64,000 bases of DNA from Bog-473 sp963764305 (GTDB lineage: Bacteria > Actinomycetota > Acidimicrobiia > Acidimicrobiales > RAAP-2). The stretch spans positions 62,001 to 126,000 of the forward strand of contig CAVXSD010000003.1 in assembly GCA_963764305.1 (NCBI GenBank), read 5' to 3'. Positions within the stretch are counted from its first letter, which is position 1. Every line of letters begins with the position of its first letter. A model generated the notes under the pieces. It did no database searches. It was not told the DNA's origin and worked only from the letters and a program-made list of their open reading frames with translations. Shown one piece after another: positions 46,175 to 54,461 of this stretch. The position numbers and the translations under genes were made by a program.

Positions 46175-46692
46175 CAGCAGACCGGGCCGGTCGACGTCAC
46201 CTTGACCCGGTTCGGGTACTGGGCGCTGTAGGTGCTCGAGTGCTTGATCAGGATGGAGTTCGACACGAAGTCGCTCGACGTATCCGACGTGAAGTGGCCG
46301 ACGACGACAACGGGGACCCGCGCCTTGAAGAGCGCGGGGGGGCTTCCCGTGTTGGCGACGTGGACGACGTTCGGGCCCTGGCAGATGGTGAAGTCCGACC
46401 CGGCGTCGGTGGCGTGGATGGTGCCCGGGACGACGGTGCCCTCGAGGCGGAACGTCTGGGTGCCCAGCGTGTGCCGGTGGGCCAAAGCCTGGTCCACCGT
46501 GTCGAAGTAGTTGAGCGAGCTGCCCAGGCCCTCCACGAGGAGGAAGATCAGCGCGACGACCAGCAGCGCGAAGACGGCGAGTACCCGCCGGCTGGTCCGC
46601 CGGCGGCGCGGTGGCGGCACGGCCGGTCCCTGGTGGACCTCGGACGTCGGCGGGCTGGGCGGCGGGGTCGGCTCGGTGGTGGTGCCGGTCAC
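46174..46692 (-). CDS. ccmE: CcmE haem chaperone
   Basis: This 172-residue protein has a Pro-rich cytoplasmic start, one membrane helix (VLAVFALLVVALIFLLVEG, about 37-55) and an exported OB-fold domain. The covalent haem attachment motif HxxxY is His151/Tyr155 in LIKHSSTY; some other lineages have Cys instead of His. It receives haem from CcmC and carries it to CcmF. The GTG start overlaps ccmD by 4 bp (GTGA), and the longer upstream frame is the ccmD shadow. Confidence 0.92.
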   Translation of the reverse strand: MTGTTTEPTPPPSPPTSEVHQGPAVPPPRRRRTSRRVLAVFALLVVALIFLLVEGLGSSLNYFDTVDQALAHRHTLGTQTFRLEGTVVPGTIHATDAGSDFTICQGPNVVHVANTGSPPALFKARVPVVVVGHFTSDTSSDFVSNSILIKHSSTYSAQYPNRVKVTSTGPVC

Positions 46693-46850
46693 GACCGCTC
46701 GCCGCGTGCCGGCGCGCTCTCCTGCTCGGCCGGTGGCGGCACCGACATCCGCAGCGCCCGCTCCCAACGCCGGCGGCGCGCGACCAGGCTGATGGCGTAG
46801 ACGAACAGGGTGGCCAGTGCGATCACGTAGCCGGCGTCGACATAGCTCAT
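46689..46850 (-). CDS. ccmD: CcmD-like small membrane protein
   Basis: This 53-residue protein has one membrane helix (AGYVIALATLFVYAISLV) followed by a basic RRRRWERALR stretch, the typical CcmD layout. It stabilises the CcmABC-CcmE complex and helps release holo-CcmE. The ATG at 46850 overlaps the ccmC stop by 4 bp (ATGA). The gene is identified mainly by size, topology and its position between ccmC and ccmE. Confidence 0.85.
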   Translation of the reverse strand: MSYVDAGYVIALATLFVYAISLVARRRRWERALRMSVPPPAEQESAPARGERS

Positions 46851-47605
46851 ACCAGGTCCGCTCCCCGAGCGTCGACGAGCTCGGTGTCCTCGCTCCAGCG
46901 CTCCGCCAGCGAGACCTCGAGCTCCTGGTCGCCGACGGCGTCCTGCAACACTTCCACCTGGTACCGCACGCCGAGCAGCCAGACGAAGACCAGCGAGAAG
47001 GCGACGAAGCCGAGGAGGAACGTCCACGACATGGAGGGCGACGCGTGGATCTTGAAGCCCGGGTCGATGAAGGTGCCGCCCTGGTGGAGCGTGTTCCACC
47101 AGTCCACCGAGAAATGCACGATCGGGATGTCGACGGCGATGAGCAGCGCGGCCACGGCGCACCGGCGGGCGCGGATCGTCGGCTCCGCCGGCACGCGCCG
47201 GAGGGCCAGGTACCCGATCTCGAGCAGCAGCAGCAGCGCGGCGGAGGTCAGACGGGCGTCCCAGGTCCACCAGACACCCCACACGGGGCGGCCCCACAGC
47301 GACCCGGTCACCAGCGTCAGCGCGGCGAAGACCGCCCCCACCTCGACGGCCGACGCCGCCAGGCGGTCCCAGAAGAACGAGCGCGAGCGGGGCCACAGGT
47401 AGAGCAGGCTCCCGCCAGCCGCCACGAGCCCGACCCAGTACAACGCCACCGTGGCGATGGCCGGGTGGATGTAGAGCAGCCGGGCGAGGTTCCCCTGGAA
47501 CCGGTCCGGCGGCGTCACCCAGAGCCCGAGCCACACCGTGAATCCCATTGCGATGACACCGAGCATCCCGACGACGTCGAGCCAGCGCGGCCTGCGGGAC
47601 GTCAC
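46847..47605 (-). CDS. ccmC: CcmC haem transporter/ligand protein
   Basis: This 252-residue protein has six membrane helices and the WWD-type motif WGVWWTWDARLTS (about 109-121). Conserved haem-axial histidines lie in YIHPAIA and IVHFSVDWWNTLHQG. CcmC loads haem onto CcmE. The GTG start overlaps the ccmB stop by 4 bp (GTGA). The C-terminus has an acidic tail. Confidence 0.95.
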   Translation of the reverse strand: MTSRRPRWLDVVGMLGVIAMGFTVWLGLWVTPPDRFQGNLARLLYIHPAIATVALYWVGLVAAGGSLLYLWPRSRSFFWDRLAASAVEVGAVFAALTLVTGSLWGRPVWGVWWTWDARLTSAALLLLLEIGYLALRRVPAEPTIRARRCAVAALLIAVDIPIVHFSVDWWNTLHQGGTFIDPGFKIHASPSMSWTFLLGFVAFSLVFVWLLGVRYQVEVLQDAVGDQELEVSLAERWSEDTELVDARGADLV

Positions 47606-48270
47606 GCCGCCTCCTGGAGCGGCCCGTAGAGGACGATGCCCACCACGAGATAGATCACCGCGAAGGGGACGAGGATCTTGAGCCACTGGGTCCCCGACGA
47701 TGCATTGCCGCTGAGGGCGGCTTCCCACGCCTTGGAGCCGGCGAGCAGCACCGGGGCGAGCACCGGCAACACGAGGAGCGGGAGGAGGGTGTCGCGCACG
47801 CGCAGACCGGCCGACAGGCTGCCGTAGAGGACGCCCGCGCAGGCGAGGCCGACGGTGGCCAGCAGGCTTGCGGTCACGGCCAGCCACACCACGTGCACAC
47901 GCACGTCGAAGAGGAAGGTGACGCCCGCCCACAGGACCAGTTGGAGCACCAGGAGCTGGAGCGCGAGGGCGGCCGCCTTGCCCAGGAAGATCCCGGCCGG
48001 GTCGATACCGGAGAGCCGAAGTCCGTCGCGCGTCCCCTCGCCGGACTCGACGGCCACGCTGCGCTGGATAGCCAGGACGGTCGAGAAGAGCAGGGCGACC
48101 CAGAAGATCCCCGGCGCGGCGTGGCGCAGCGCCGCCTGGTCCGGGCCGATGGCGAACGCCAGGAGGACGAGGACGAGGACGGCGAAGGGGACGACCTGCC
48201 ACAGGGCGACACGTGAGCGCGCCTCGATCCGCAGGTCCTTGCCGGCCACCAGCACGGCGTCATGCCACAT
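47602..48270 (-). CDS. ccmB: CcmB ABC transporter permease
   Basis: This 222-residue permease has six membrane helices. The N-terminal AVLVAGKDLRIEARSRVALWQVVPFAVLV and the segment SVAVESGEGTRDGLRLSGIDP match CcmB. With CcmA it energises release of haem-loaded CcmE. The ATG overlaps the 3' end of ccmA by 11 bp; the longer upstream frame is a shadow of ccmA. Confidence 0.94.
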   Translation of the reverse strand: MWHDAVLVAGKDLRIEARSRVALWQVVPFAVLVLVLLAFAIGPDQAALRHAAPGIFWVALLFSTVLAIQRSVAVESGEGTRDGLRLSGIDPAGIFLGKAAALALQLLVLQLVLWAGVTFLFDVRVHVVWLAVTASLLATVGLACAGVLYGSLSAGLRVRDTLLPLLVLPVLAPVLLAGSKAWEAALSGNASSGTQWLKILVPFAVIYLVVGIVLYGPLQEAA

Positions 48271-48968
48271 TGGTCGTCCCCGGCCCGCTCGGTACCGCGG
48301 TGAGCGTGACCCGCCGCCCGCCGGGCGCCTCACCGGTCACGCGCCCGCCGCCCATGGAGACCACCCGGTCGGCCAGGGGAACCGAGAGCTGTGGCTCGTG
48401 CGAGGACAGCAGCACGGTCGCCCCGTCGGACACCGCCTCGCCGATCAGCTCACCCAGGAGGGAGCGCGAGGTGGCATCGAGCCCGGCGTGTGGCTCGTCG
48501 AGCAGCCAGAGGGCGGGCCGGCGGGCGAGTAGCGCGGCGAGCGCGGCGCGGCGACGCTGGCCGGCCGAGAGGCGGCCGGCCGGCGTCGTGCGCAGTCGCC
48601 CGGTCAGGCCGAGGCGGTCGAGCGCGTCGTCGGCGCTGGCGGCGGGCAGGCCGAGGGCACGTACGGCGAACTGGACGTTCTCCGCCGCGCTCGAGTTCGT
48701 CGTAGAGAGGGGCGGCATGCCCCAGGAGGCCGACGTAGCGGCGCACCGACGTGTGGTCCGTGGTGAGGTCGACTCCGAGGACGGAGGCCTCCCCCGACGT
48801 CACCGGCAACAATCCGGCACAGGCCCGCAGGAGGCTGGTCTTGCCCGCCCCGTTGGCCCCGACCACGACCACGACCTCACCCTGGTCGAGAGAGAGATCG
48901 ACCCCGGCAAGGGCAGGGAAGCGGCCGGCGAGTGCGACCGCGGCGCGAAAGTGGACGACAGGGGCCAT
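48260..48968 (-). CDS. ccmA: CcmA ABC transporter ATPase, frameshifted
   Basis: The first frame carries Walker A (VVVGANGAGKTSLLRACAG) and the Q-loop region through GLLGHAAPLYDEL. After about 48690 the next frame continues SAAENVQFAVRALGL, then the signature LSAGQRRRAALAALLARRP, Walker B LWLLDEPHAGLD and the switch SSHEP. Restoring two bases, or removing one, near 48687-48693 gives about 236 residues, the CcmA size. The ATG at 48968 has GGGGAAGG upstream. It is the first gene of the ccm operon. Confidence 0.88.
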
Positions 48969-48984
48969 GGCCTTCCCCACCATG

Positions 48985-49314
48985 GTAGGGGGGGTGGGTG
49001 CCAGGGTTCCAAGCGGGGGAATCAGCGCATGTGGGCGAGCGCCTTGATCGAACCGAGGGAGGTCGTCCACCTCGGCGCGGGCGAAATCGCTGAGTGCCGC
49101 CTCGTGGGTGATCAGCCCGATCGTCGCCATCAGGTCGTCCCAGGTCAGGGCCAGCGCGCCGGGATTGCCTGCGTCTCGGGGTCGGGATCGGTGGACAGGC
49201 CGGCCCGCTCCAGCGCCGGCCCGGCAGGATCTCGCCCTGATAGGCCTTGACCCACAGGTCGGCGATCCCGTCCTCGGGTGAGAAGAGCGGCTGCTGCGAG
49301 GTGGCGTCGACCAT
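48985..49314 (-). pseudogene. remnant of an unidentified gene upstream of ccmA
   Basis: Protein-like sequence is spread over three frames. It begins MVDATSQQPLFSPEDGIADL and continues WVKAYQGEIL, passes to ALERAGLSTDPDPET in the second, and then ALTWDDLMATIGLITHEAAL in the third. The third frame runs without a stop into ccmA. The composition is unlike a shadow frame. At least two indels or an internal deletion are needed to explain it. I do not recognise the family. Together with the 64-bp spacer to 49379, this accounts for the stretch between ccmA and the DJ-1 gene. Confidence 0.42.
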
Positions 49315-49378
49315 GCCGAAAAGATGACGCCGGCGTCCCTGGGGCGCTCGGGGCCCGTCGGTAAGGTCCGTCGCACCG

Positions 49379-50245
49379 ATGGTGACCGTTCTGATGCCGC
49401 TGCCGGCGTATGACTTCGACCCCACCGAGGTGGCGGTCAGCTGGCAGGTGCTGTCCGCGGCAGGGCACGAGGTGGTCTTCGCCACGCCGTCGGGCCGGCC
49501 GGCCCGGGCCGACGACCTCATGGTGACCGGCCAGGGGCTCGATCCGTGGGGCGCTGTCCCGGGGGTGCGCCGGCTCACGGTCGTCGGCCGCGTCCTGCGT
49601 GCCAACGGCGACGCCCGGCGGGCCTACGCCGCGCTGTTGTCCGATCGGGCCTTCGCGTCGCCGCTGCACTGGGGCGCGGCCCGCCGCAGCTCATATGACG
49701 CGCTGGTGCTCCCGGGTGGGCACCGGGCGCGCGGCATGCGCGCCTACCTGGAGAGCCCCGAGGTGCAGCAGATGGCCGTCGACTCGTTCCGGTCCGCCAA
49801 GCCGGTCGGGGCCATCTGCCACGGCGTCGTGGTGGCGGCGCGGGCGCAGGACCCGGTGACCGGGCACTCGGTGCTGCACGGGCGGAGGACGACGGCTCTC
49901 ACCTGGGCGCTCGAACAAAGGGCCTGGGGCATTGCCCGTTTCACCCGGTTCTGGGACGCCAACTACTACCGGACCTACGTGGAGGAGCGTGGACAGCCGT
50001 GGGGGTACATGTCGGTGCAGCAGGAGGTGACGCGGGCGTTGGCCGACCCGGCCGACTTCGTCGACGTGGAGAAGGGCTCACCCGACTTCCGGCGCAAGAC
50101 GAGCGGGCGCGCCCGGGACACGTTGGACGACCCGCGACCCGCCTGGGTGGTGCGCGACGGCTCCTATGTGTCTGCCCGCTGGCCGGGCGACGCGCACACG
50201 TTCGCGCGCACGTTCGCCGACGTGCTCGCCGGGACGGCTCTCTGA
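49379..50245 (+). CDS. DJ-1/PfpI family protein (type 1 glutamine amidotransferase-like)
   Basis: This 288-residue protein opens VTVLMPLPAYDFDPTEVAVSW. The nucleophile elbow is AICHGVVVAA with Cys147, and LVLPGGHRARGM precedes it. It belongs to the DJ-1/Hsp31/PfpI superfamily of glyoxalases, chaperones and peptidases. The C-terminal third, with RFWDANYYRTYVEE and DPADFVDVEKG, is an extension seen in a subset. The activity is unknown. TAAGGT lies 11 nt before the ATG. Confidence 0.84.
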   Translation: MVTVLMPLPAYDFDPTEVAVSWQVLSAAGHEVVFATPSGRPARADDLMVTGQGLDPWGAVPGVRRLTVVGRVLRANGDARRAYAALLSDRAFASPLHWGAARRSSYDALVLPGGHRARGMRAYLESPEVQQMAVDSFRSAKPVGAICHGVVVAARAQDPVTGHSVLHGRRTTALTWALEQRAWGIARFTRFWDANYYRTYVEERGQPWGYMSVQQEVTRALADPADFVDVEKGSPDFRRKTSGRARDTLDDPRPAWVVRDGSYVSARWPGDAHTFARTFADVLAGTAL

Positions 50246-50255
50246 CCGTTGGTGG

Positions 50256-50885
50256 TCAGATCCCGCTCCCGTCGAGGACGAGGTCGAAGGCGGACGGCGG
50301 CATCAGGCGTTCGAAGTAGTAGTCCTCGGCCTCACTCCAGCGGGCCTCCCACGCTGCCCGGTAGTACGCCCCCTCCCGCTGCAGGAGGCGCGCCCGCCGG
50401 ACGTGGCGGGGAGCGTCCAGCAGCCCCCGCAGGCTGAAGAGATCCGCCAGCTCCGGACGGGCGCTGTAGGCGCCATCGAGGATGACGACGCCGGCCGGGC
50501 CCGCCGTGATCTCCGCGGCGAGGCGCCCGTCGTCGGCGTCCCAGTCGTATGGCCGCCAGGTCGCCGGCTCCCCGCGCCGGAGGCACCCGAGGAGGGTGCG
50601 CTGGCGCCGCCAGTCGATGACGAGGTCCACCTTCTCGGCCGGCCCCAGAGCATCCCAGTAGGCGTCGTCGCCGCCGCAGTAGAAGTCGTCGCCGTCGATG
50701 ACCAGCGCAGCGGCGCCGATCTCCGTTGCGACCTGGCTCGCCAGGGTGGACTTGCCGACTCCGGACCGCCCGTCGAGCGCGACCAGCACGGGGGCCGGGG
50801 CCTTCGACGCCGCCTGGAGCGCCCGGATGCGGTCATACAGGATGACGTCGGCGCCCGCGTCACCGGCCGTCACCGGATCGGCCAC
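50256..50885 (-). CDS. uridine-kinase-like P-loop kinase
   Basis: This 209-residue kinase has Walker A GRSGVGKS at 39-46 and LVIDGDDFYCGGDDAYWDALGPAEKVDLVIDWRR, in which the DDFY motif matches uridine/phosphoribulokinase-type active sites. VVILDGAYSARPEL is the Walker B-like strand, and a lid follows (HVRRARLLQREG). The phosphate acceptor may be a nucleoside or a related metabolite. It lies 3 bp downstream of ccdA, on the same strand. Confidence 0.84.
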   Translation of the reverse strand: MADPVTAGDAGADVILYDRIRALQAASKAPAPVLVALDGRSGVGKSTLASQVATEIGAAALVIDGDDFYCGGDDAYWDALGPAEKVDLVIDWRRQRTLLGCLRRGEPATWRPYDWDADDGRLAAEITAGPAGVVILDGAYSARPELADLFSLRGLLDAPRHVRRARLLQREGAYYRAAWEARWSEAEDYYFERLMPPSAFDLVLDGSGI

Positions 50886-50888
50886 GGC

Positions 50889-51731
50889 CTAACTCTTGGA
50901 GAGGCGGCTGAGGCCGAGGTCGTTGAGGAGGTTCGAGAGCTGCGACGACAGCCAGCTGACGTTGTCGGTGAGGAGCAGCACGCCGAACACGACGAGGACG
51001 AGGCCCGCCACGAGCTCGACGGCCCAGAGCCAGTGCCGGGCCCGGGCCAGGGCCGTCGTGAGGCGGCCGAAGGCGAGACCCACGAGCACGAACGGCACGG
51101 CCAGGCCGAGCGAGTACGCGAAGAGGAGCAACACACCCCCCGGCAGCGTCCCGTTGTGCGCGGCGAGCCCGAGGACGACGCCGAGGATCGGGCCGATGCA
51201 CGGCGTCCAGGCGAAGGCGAACGCCATGCCCATCAGCGGTGCGGCCCAGGCTCCGAGGCGTGACGGGCGCACATCGAAGCGCCGCTCGCCCGTGACCCGT
51301 GACACCACTCCGAGCGTGCCGGCCCCCGCATGGGCCCATACGCGCGTCGGAAGGGCGCCGAGCAGCATGACCACCCCGAGCACGATGATGACTGCCCCGC
51401 TCAGGTGGGCCAGGGTGATCTCGTGCGCATCGAGCACACGCCCGATGCTCGACGCCGTCGCCCCCAGCGCGACGAAGACCAGGGTGAAGCCGGCCACGAA
51501 GAGGCCGATACCGCGCAGGACCGGGCGCAGGGCGGCCGACGGTGTCGTCCCATCACCGCCGGCTTCCAGCTCGGCCGCCGAGAGACCCGAGACCATGGAG
51601 ACGTAGCCCGGGACAAGGGGCAGGACGCACGGCGAGACGAACGAGAGGATCCCGGCGCCGAAGGCGACGAGGACGCCGGCTGGGTCAGCCGAGATTGCGG
51701 CAGGTGCGGGGAGCGCGGCGCCCCCCTTTAC
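50889..51731 (-). CDS. ccdA: CcdA thiol-disulfide transmembrane reductase
   Basis: CcdA carries electrons across the membrane to CcmG. Six membrane helices are visible. The redox cysteines are in FVSPCVLPLVPGYV and AFAWTPCIGPILG, the family signatures. The start is unresolved: no ATG, GTG or TTG lies in frame between the gmd stop and the conserved first helix, and the next in-frame ATG is at 51941, deep inside gmd. I extended to a GTA directly after a purine-rich stretch. A rare start codon or an indel is possible. It is 2.6 kb from ccmA, so it is functionally linked. Confidence 0.88.
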   Translation of the reverse strand, partial: VKGGAALPAPAAISADPAGVLVAFGAGILSFVSPCVLPLVPGYVSMVSGLSAAELEAGGDGTTPSAALRPVLRGIGLFVAGFTLVFVALGATASSIGRVLDAHEITLAHLSGAVIIVLGVVMLLGALPTRVWAHAGAGTLGVVSRVTGERRFDVRPSRLGAWAAPLMGMAFAFAWTPCIGPILGVVLGLAAHNGTLPGGVLLLFAYSLGLAVPFVLVGLAFGRLTTALARARHWLWAVELVAGLVLVVFGVLLLTDNVSWLSSQLSNLLNDLGLSRLSKS

Positions 51732-52699
51732 CTGAGGCTCTTGCGAACCAGGTCCATGTCGGCCTCCACCATCATGGTGACCAGAGCGGGGAAGTCGACC
51801 TCGCGATGCCAGCCGAGCACCGAGTGCGCCTTGGCCGGATCCCCCACTAGCAGATCGACCTCGGCCGGCCGCAGGAACCGATCGTCGATCACGACGTGCT
51901 GCTCCCAATCCAGGCCGGCGGCCCCGAAGGCGAGCCGGCACAGCTCACGTACGGCATGCGTCTCGCCGGTCGACACGACGTAGTCGTCCGGCCTGTCCTG
52001 CTGCAGCATCAACCACATCGCCCGCACGTAGTCGGCGGCGTAGCCCCAGTCCCGCTGGGCGTCGAGGTTGCCGAGCGCCAACTTGTCCTGGAGCTTGTGG
52101 GCGATGCGCGCCACCCCGTGGGTGACCTTGCGCGTGACGAACTCGAGCCCGCGGCGCGGCGATTCGTGGTTGAACAGGATCCCCGAGGACGCGTGCAGCC
52201 CGTAGCTCTCGCGGTAATTGACGGTGAGCCAGTGCCCGTAGACCTTGGCCACGCCATAGGGGCTGCGGGGGTACAGGGGGGTCGACTCGCGCTGTGGGAC
52301 CTCCTGCACCTTGCCGAACATCTCCGAGGAGCTGGCCTGGTAGAAGCGGATCTCGGGGTCGACCAGGCGGATGGCGTCGAGCACCCGCGTCACGCCCAGG
52401 GCCGTCGTCTCGCCCGTCAGCACCGGCTGGGTGAAGCTCGTCTGGACGAAGGACTGGGCGGCCAGGTTGTAGACCTCGGTCGGCCGGTGGTCGCGCAGTA
52501 TGTTGATGAGCGACACCTCGTCGAGGAGGTCGCCCGCGACGACCTCGATCCGGTCCTGGATGTGTGCGATGCGCTCGAAATTCAACGTGCTGGAACGCCG
52601 CACCATGCCGATAACTGTGTAGCCCTTCGAAAGGAGGAGCTCGGCCAGGTATGAGCCGTCCTGGCCCGTCACGCCCGTAATCAGTGCCCGTTTCGCCAC
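51728..52699 (-). CDS. gmd: GDP-mannose 4,6-dehydratase
   Basis: This 323-residue extended SDR makes GDP-4-keto-6-deoxymannose. The NADP motif GVTGQDG is at 9-15. The catalytic SSSEMFGK (123-130) includes the Ser/Glu pair, and Tyr148/Lys152 form YGVAK. SGILFNHESPRRG and RDWGYAADYVRAMW are diagnostic for GMD. It is slightly shorter than the usual 340-370 residues. The GTG start has TAGCGT 6 nt upstream. The neighbouring glycosyltransferase suggests deoxysugar-containing glycan synthesis; no GDP-fucose synthase is in view. Confidence 0.94.
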   Translation of the reverse strand: MAKRALITGVTGQDGSYLAELLLSKGYTVIGMVRRSSTLNFERIAHIQDRIEVVAGDLLDEVSLINILRDHRPTEVYNLAAQSFVQTSFTQPVLTGETTALGVTRVLDAIRLVDPEIRFYQASSSEMFGKVQEVPQRESTPLYPRSPYGVAKVYGHWLTVNYRESYGLHASSGILFNHESPRRGLEFVTRKVTHGVARIAHKLQDKLALGNLDAQRDWGYAADYVRAMWLMLQQDRPDDYVVSTGETHAVRELCRLAFGAAGLDWEQHVVIDDRFLRPAEVDLLVGDPAKAHSVLGWHREVDFPALVTMMVEADMDLVRKSLR

Positions 52700-52705
52700 G
52701 GCGCA

Positions 52706-52711
52706 ACGCTA
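52706..52711 (-). promoter_or_regulatory. -10 hexamer for gmd
   Basis: TAGCGT on the minus strand ends 6 nt before the GTG at 52699. No ribosome site is present, so the transcript is probably leaderless. Confidence 0.4.
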
Positions 52712-52743
52712 GTCGACCTGCAAGCAGGCCCTCCCGTCACGCA

Positions 52744-52749
52744 TACAGT
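52744..52749 (+). promoter_or_regulatory. -10 hexamer for the glycosyltransferase gene
   Basis: TACAGT ends 6 nt before the GTG at 52756, with no Shine-Dalgarno. It is independent of the gmd hexamer on the other strand. Confidence 0.4.
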
Positions 52750-52755
52750 TCCGTC

Positions 52756-53787
52756 GTGGCGACGGCGTGCATGGTCTCGTTCCGACTCGGGGGCGGGGAC
52801 GGGGTCGCCGTCGAGGCGGCGAAATGGGCGGGTGCGCTGGGCCTCCTCGGCTGGACCGTGCGCACGGTCGCCGGCGCGGGGCCCGTGGACACCGTCCTGC
52901 CAGGGTTGGCCATGCACGCGGCCGAGCCCCCGACGCGAGCCGAGGTTGACGATGCGCTGGCCGGCGCGGATCTGGTCATCATCGAGAACCTCTGCTCGCT
53001 TCCCCTCAACCCGCAGGCGGCGCGGGTCGTTGCAGCGGCCTGCGCCGGACGACCGACGCTGCTCCACCATCACGACCTGCCGTGGCAGCGCCCGCACCTG
53101 GCCCACCTCTCGCCCCCGCCCGACGACGCCGCGTGGGCGCACGTCACCATCAACGGGCTGAGCCGCACCGAGCTGGCCGCCCACGGGATCACGGCGACGA
53201 CCATCTACAACGCCTTCGACCCGGAGCCGCCGGCGGGCGAACGGGTGAGGGTGCGCGGCGCGCTGGGTGTCCCCGAGGGCGTGCCGGTGCTGCTCCAACC
53301 GACGCGAGCGCTGGCGCGCAAGAACATCCCGGGCGCCATCGCCCTGGCCGAGGCCGTCCGCGGCGTCTATTGGCTCCTCGGTCCCGCCGAGGACGGGTAC
53401 GGGCCCGAGCTCGAACGGCTCGTGGCGCGGGCCCGCTGCCGGGTGGTGCTCGGCGCCCCCGCTGGCGGCTGCTCGATCGCCGATGCCTACGCGGCCTGCG
53501 ACGCCGTCCTCCTCCCTTCGTTCTGGGAGGGCTTCGGCAACCCGTCGGTGGAGTCGGCGACCCACCGGCGACCTCTCGCCATCGGCCCGTACCCGGTGGC
53601 CGCCGAGCTCGCGGCGTTCGGATTCCGCTGGTTCGATTCGGTCGACCCGGCCGGCCTGGCCCACTGGCTCGACGAGCCCGACGCACGCGTCATTGCGCAC
53701 AACCTCCGCGTCGCCACGGACCATTTCAACCTGGCCGACCTGCCGACGAGGCTGTCCGGGGTCCTTCGGCGGGTTCCCGGCCTCTGA
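52756..53787 (+). CDS. GT4-like glycosyltransferase
   Basis: This 343-residue GT-B-fold protein has an N-terminal acceptor domain with LLHHHDLPWQRPHLAHL and TTIYNAFDPEPPAGER. The C-terminal donor domain contains QPTRALARKNIPGAIALAEAV, LLGPAEDGYGPEL and the family E-x7-E region LLPSFWEGFGNPSVESATHRRPL. It probably transfers a nucleotide-activated sugar to a glycan or glycolipid in the cytoplasm. Divergence from gmd suggests a shared pathway. Confidence 0.86.
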   Translation: MATACMVSFRLGGGDGVAVEAAKWAGALGLLGWTVRTVAGAGPVDTVLPGLAMHAAEPPTRAEVDDALAGADLVIIENLCSLPLNPQAARVVAAACAGRPTLLHHHDLPWQRPHLAHLSPPPDDAAWAHVTINGLSRTELAAHGITATTIYNAFDPEPPAGERVRVRGALGVPEGVPVLLQPTRALARKNIPGAIALAEAVRGVYWLLGPAEDGYGPELERLVARARCRVVLGAPAGGCSIADAYAACDAVLLPSFWEGFGNPSVESATHRRPLAIGPYPVAAELAAFGFRWFDSVDPAGLAHWLDEPDARVIAHNLRVATDHFNLADLPTRLSGVLRRVPGL

Positions 53788-53795
53788 CCGTTCGG

Positions 53796-53801
53796 TAACC
53801 T
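53796..53801 (+). promoter_or_regulatory. -10 hexamer for the TetR gene
   Basis: TAACCT ends 7 nt before the ATG at 53809. It overlaps GGTAACC, a half-site like those before the acyl-CoA dehydrogenase gene. Confidence 0.4.
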
Positions 53802-53808
53802 GAGCCCG

Positions 53809-54432
53809 ATGTCGGGAGCGATCCAGGCGGCCTCGAGGCGGCTTTCAGCCGAACAGCGGCGGCTCCAGCTTTTGGCGGTCGCGCTCGAGCTGTTCGCGCA
53901 GCGGGGTTACCGGGCCACGACGATGGACGACATTGCAGAAGCCGCAGGGGTGACCAAACCGCTCCTGTACCAGCACTTCTCCTCCAAGCGCGCGCTCTAC
54001 CTCGAGCTGGTCGACTCCATCGCCCAGGACGTCCTGACGGCCATCGGGCGCGCCGTCGCGCAGGCCGAGGGGCCGCGCCAGCAGGTCGAGCTGGGCTTTG
54101 CCGCCTACTTCCGCCTGGTCGTCAGCCACGAGGCGGAGTTCAGGCTGCTCTACGGGCGTGACCACGCGGACGACTTCGAGCTGGGCCGGGCCCTGCGCGC
54201 CGTGGAGGACGCCATCGCGGAGGCGATCGACCCGCTCATCGACGCCGGGCTCGACGACGACCACCGCCGCCTCCTGGCCTACGGCATCGTGGGCATGGCG
54301 GAGGGCGTGAGCCGTCGCTTCATGGCGCAGCGGCCCGACTCCGAGGCCGAGGTCGACGAGGAGGCGCAGAAGCTGGCCCGCCGCATGGCGGACCTGGCCT
54401 GGGCCGGGCTGCGCTCGGTACACCCCGACTGA
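53809..54432 (+). CDS. TetR-family transcriptional regulator
   Basis: This 207-residue regulator has a typical TetR N-terminal DNA-binding domain (LQLLAVALELFAQRGYRATTMDDIAEAAGVTKPLLYQHFSSKRALYLELV in three helices). The helical ligand-binding C-terminal domain is less conserved. The effector is unknown. It lies head-to-tail after the glycosyltransferase gene and converges on the phosphatase/kinase pair. The GGTAACC at its promoter could allow autoregulation and control of the acyl-CoA dehydrogenase; this is speculative. Confidence 0.9.
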   Translation: MSGAIQAASRRLSAEQRRLQLLAVALELFAQRGYRATTMDDIAEAAGVTKPLLYQHFSSKRALYLELVDSIAQDVLTAIGRAVAQAEGPRQQVELGFAAYFRLVVSHEAEFRLLYGRDHADDFELGRALRAVEDAIAEAIDPLIDAGLDDDHRRLLAYGIVGMAEGVSRRFMAQRPDSEAEVDEEAQKLARRMADLAWAGLRSVHPD

Positions 54433-54461
54433 GCCTCGGCGTGCGGCGGCGGCGTGGCCCG

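Noticed and set aside
48450..49376. 308-residue ccmA-containing ORF starting at 49376
   Set aside because: Its first 140 codons are the unrelated remnant and spacer, and its last part is the wrong frame of ccmA.
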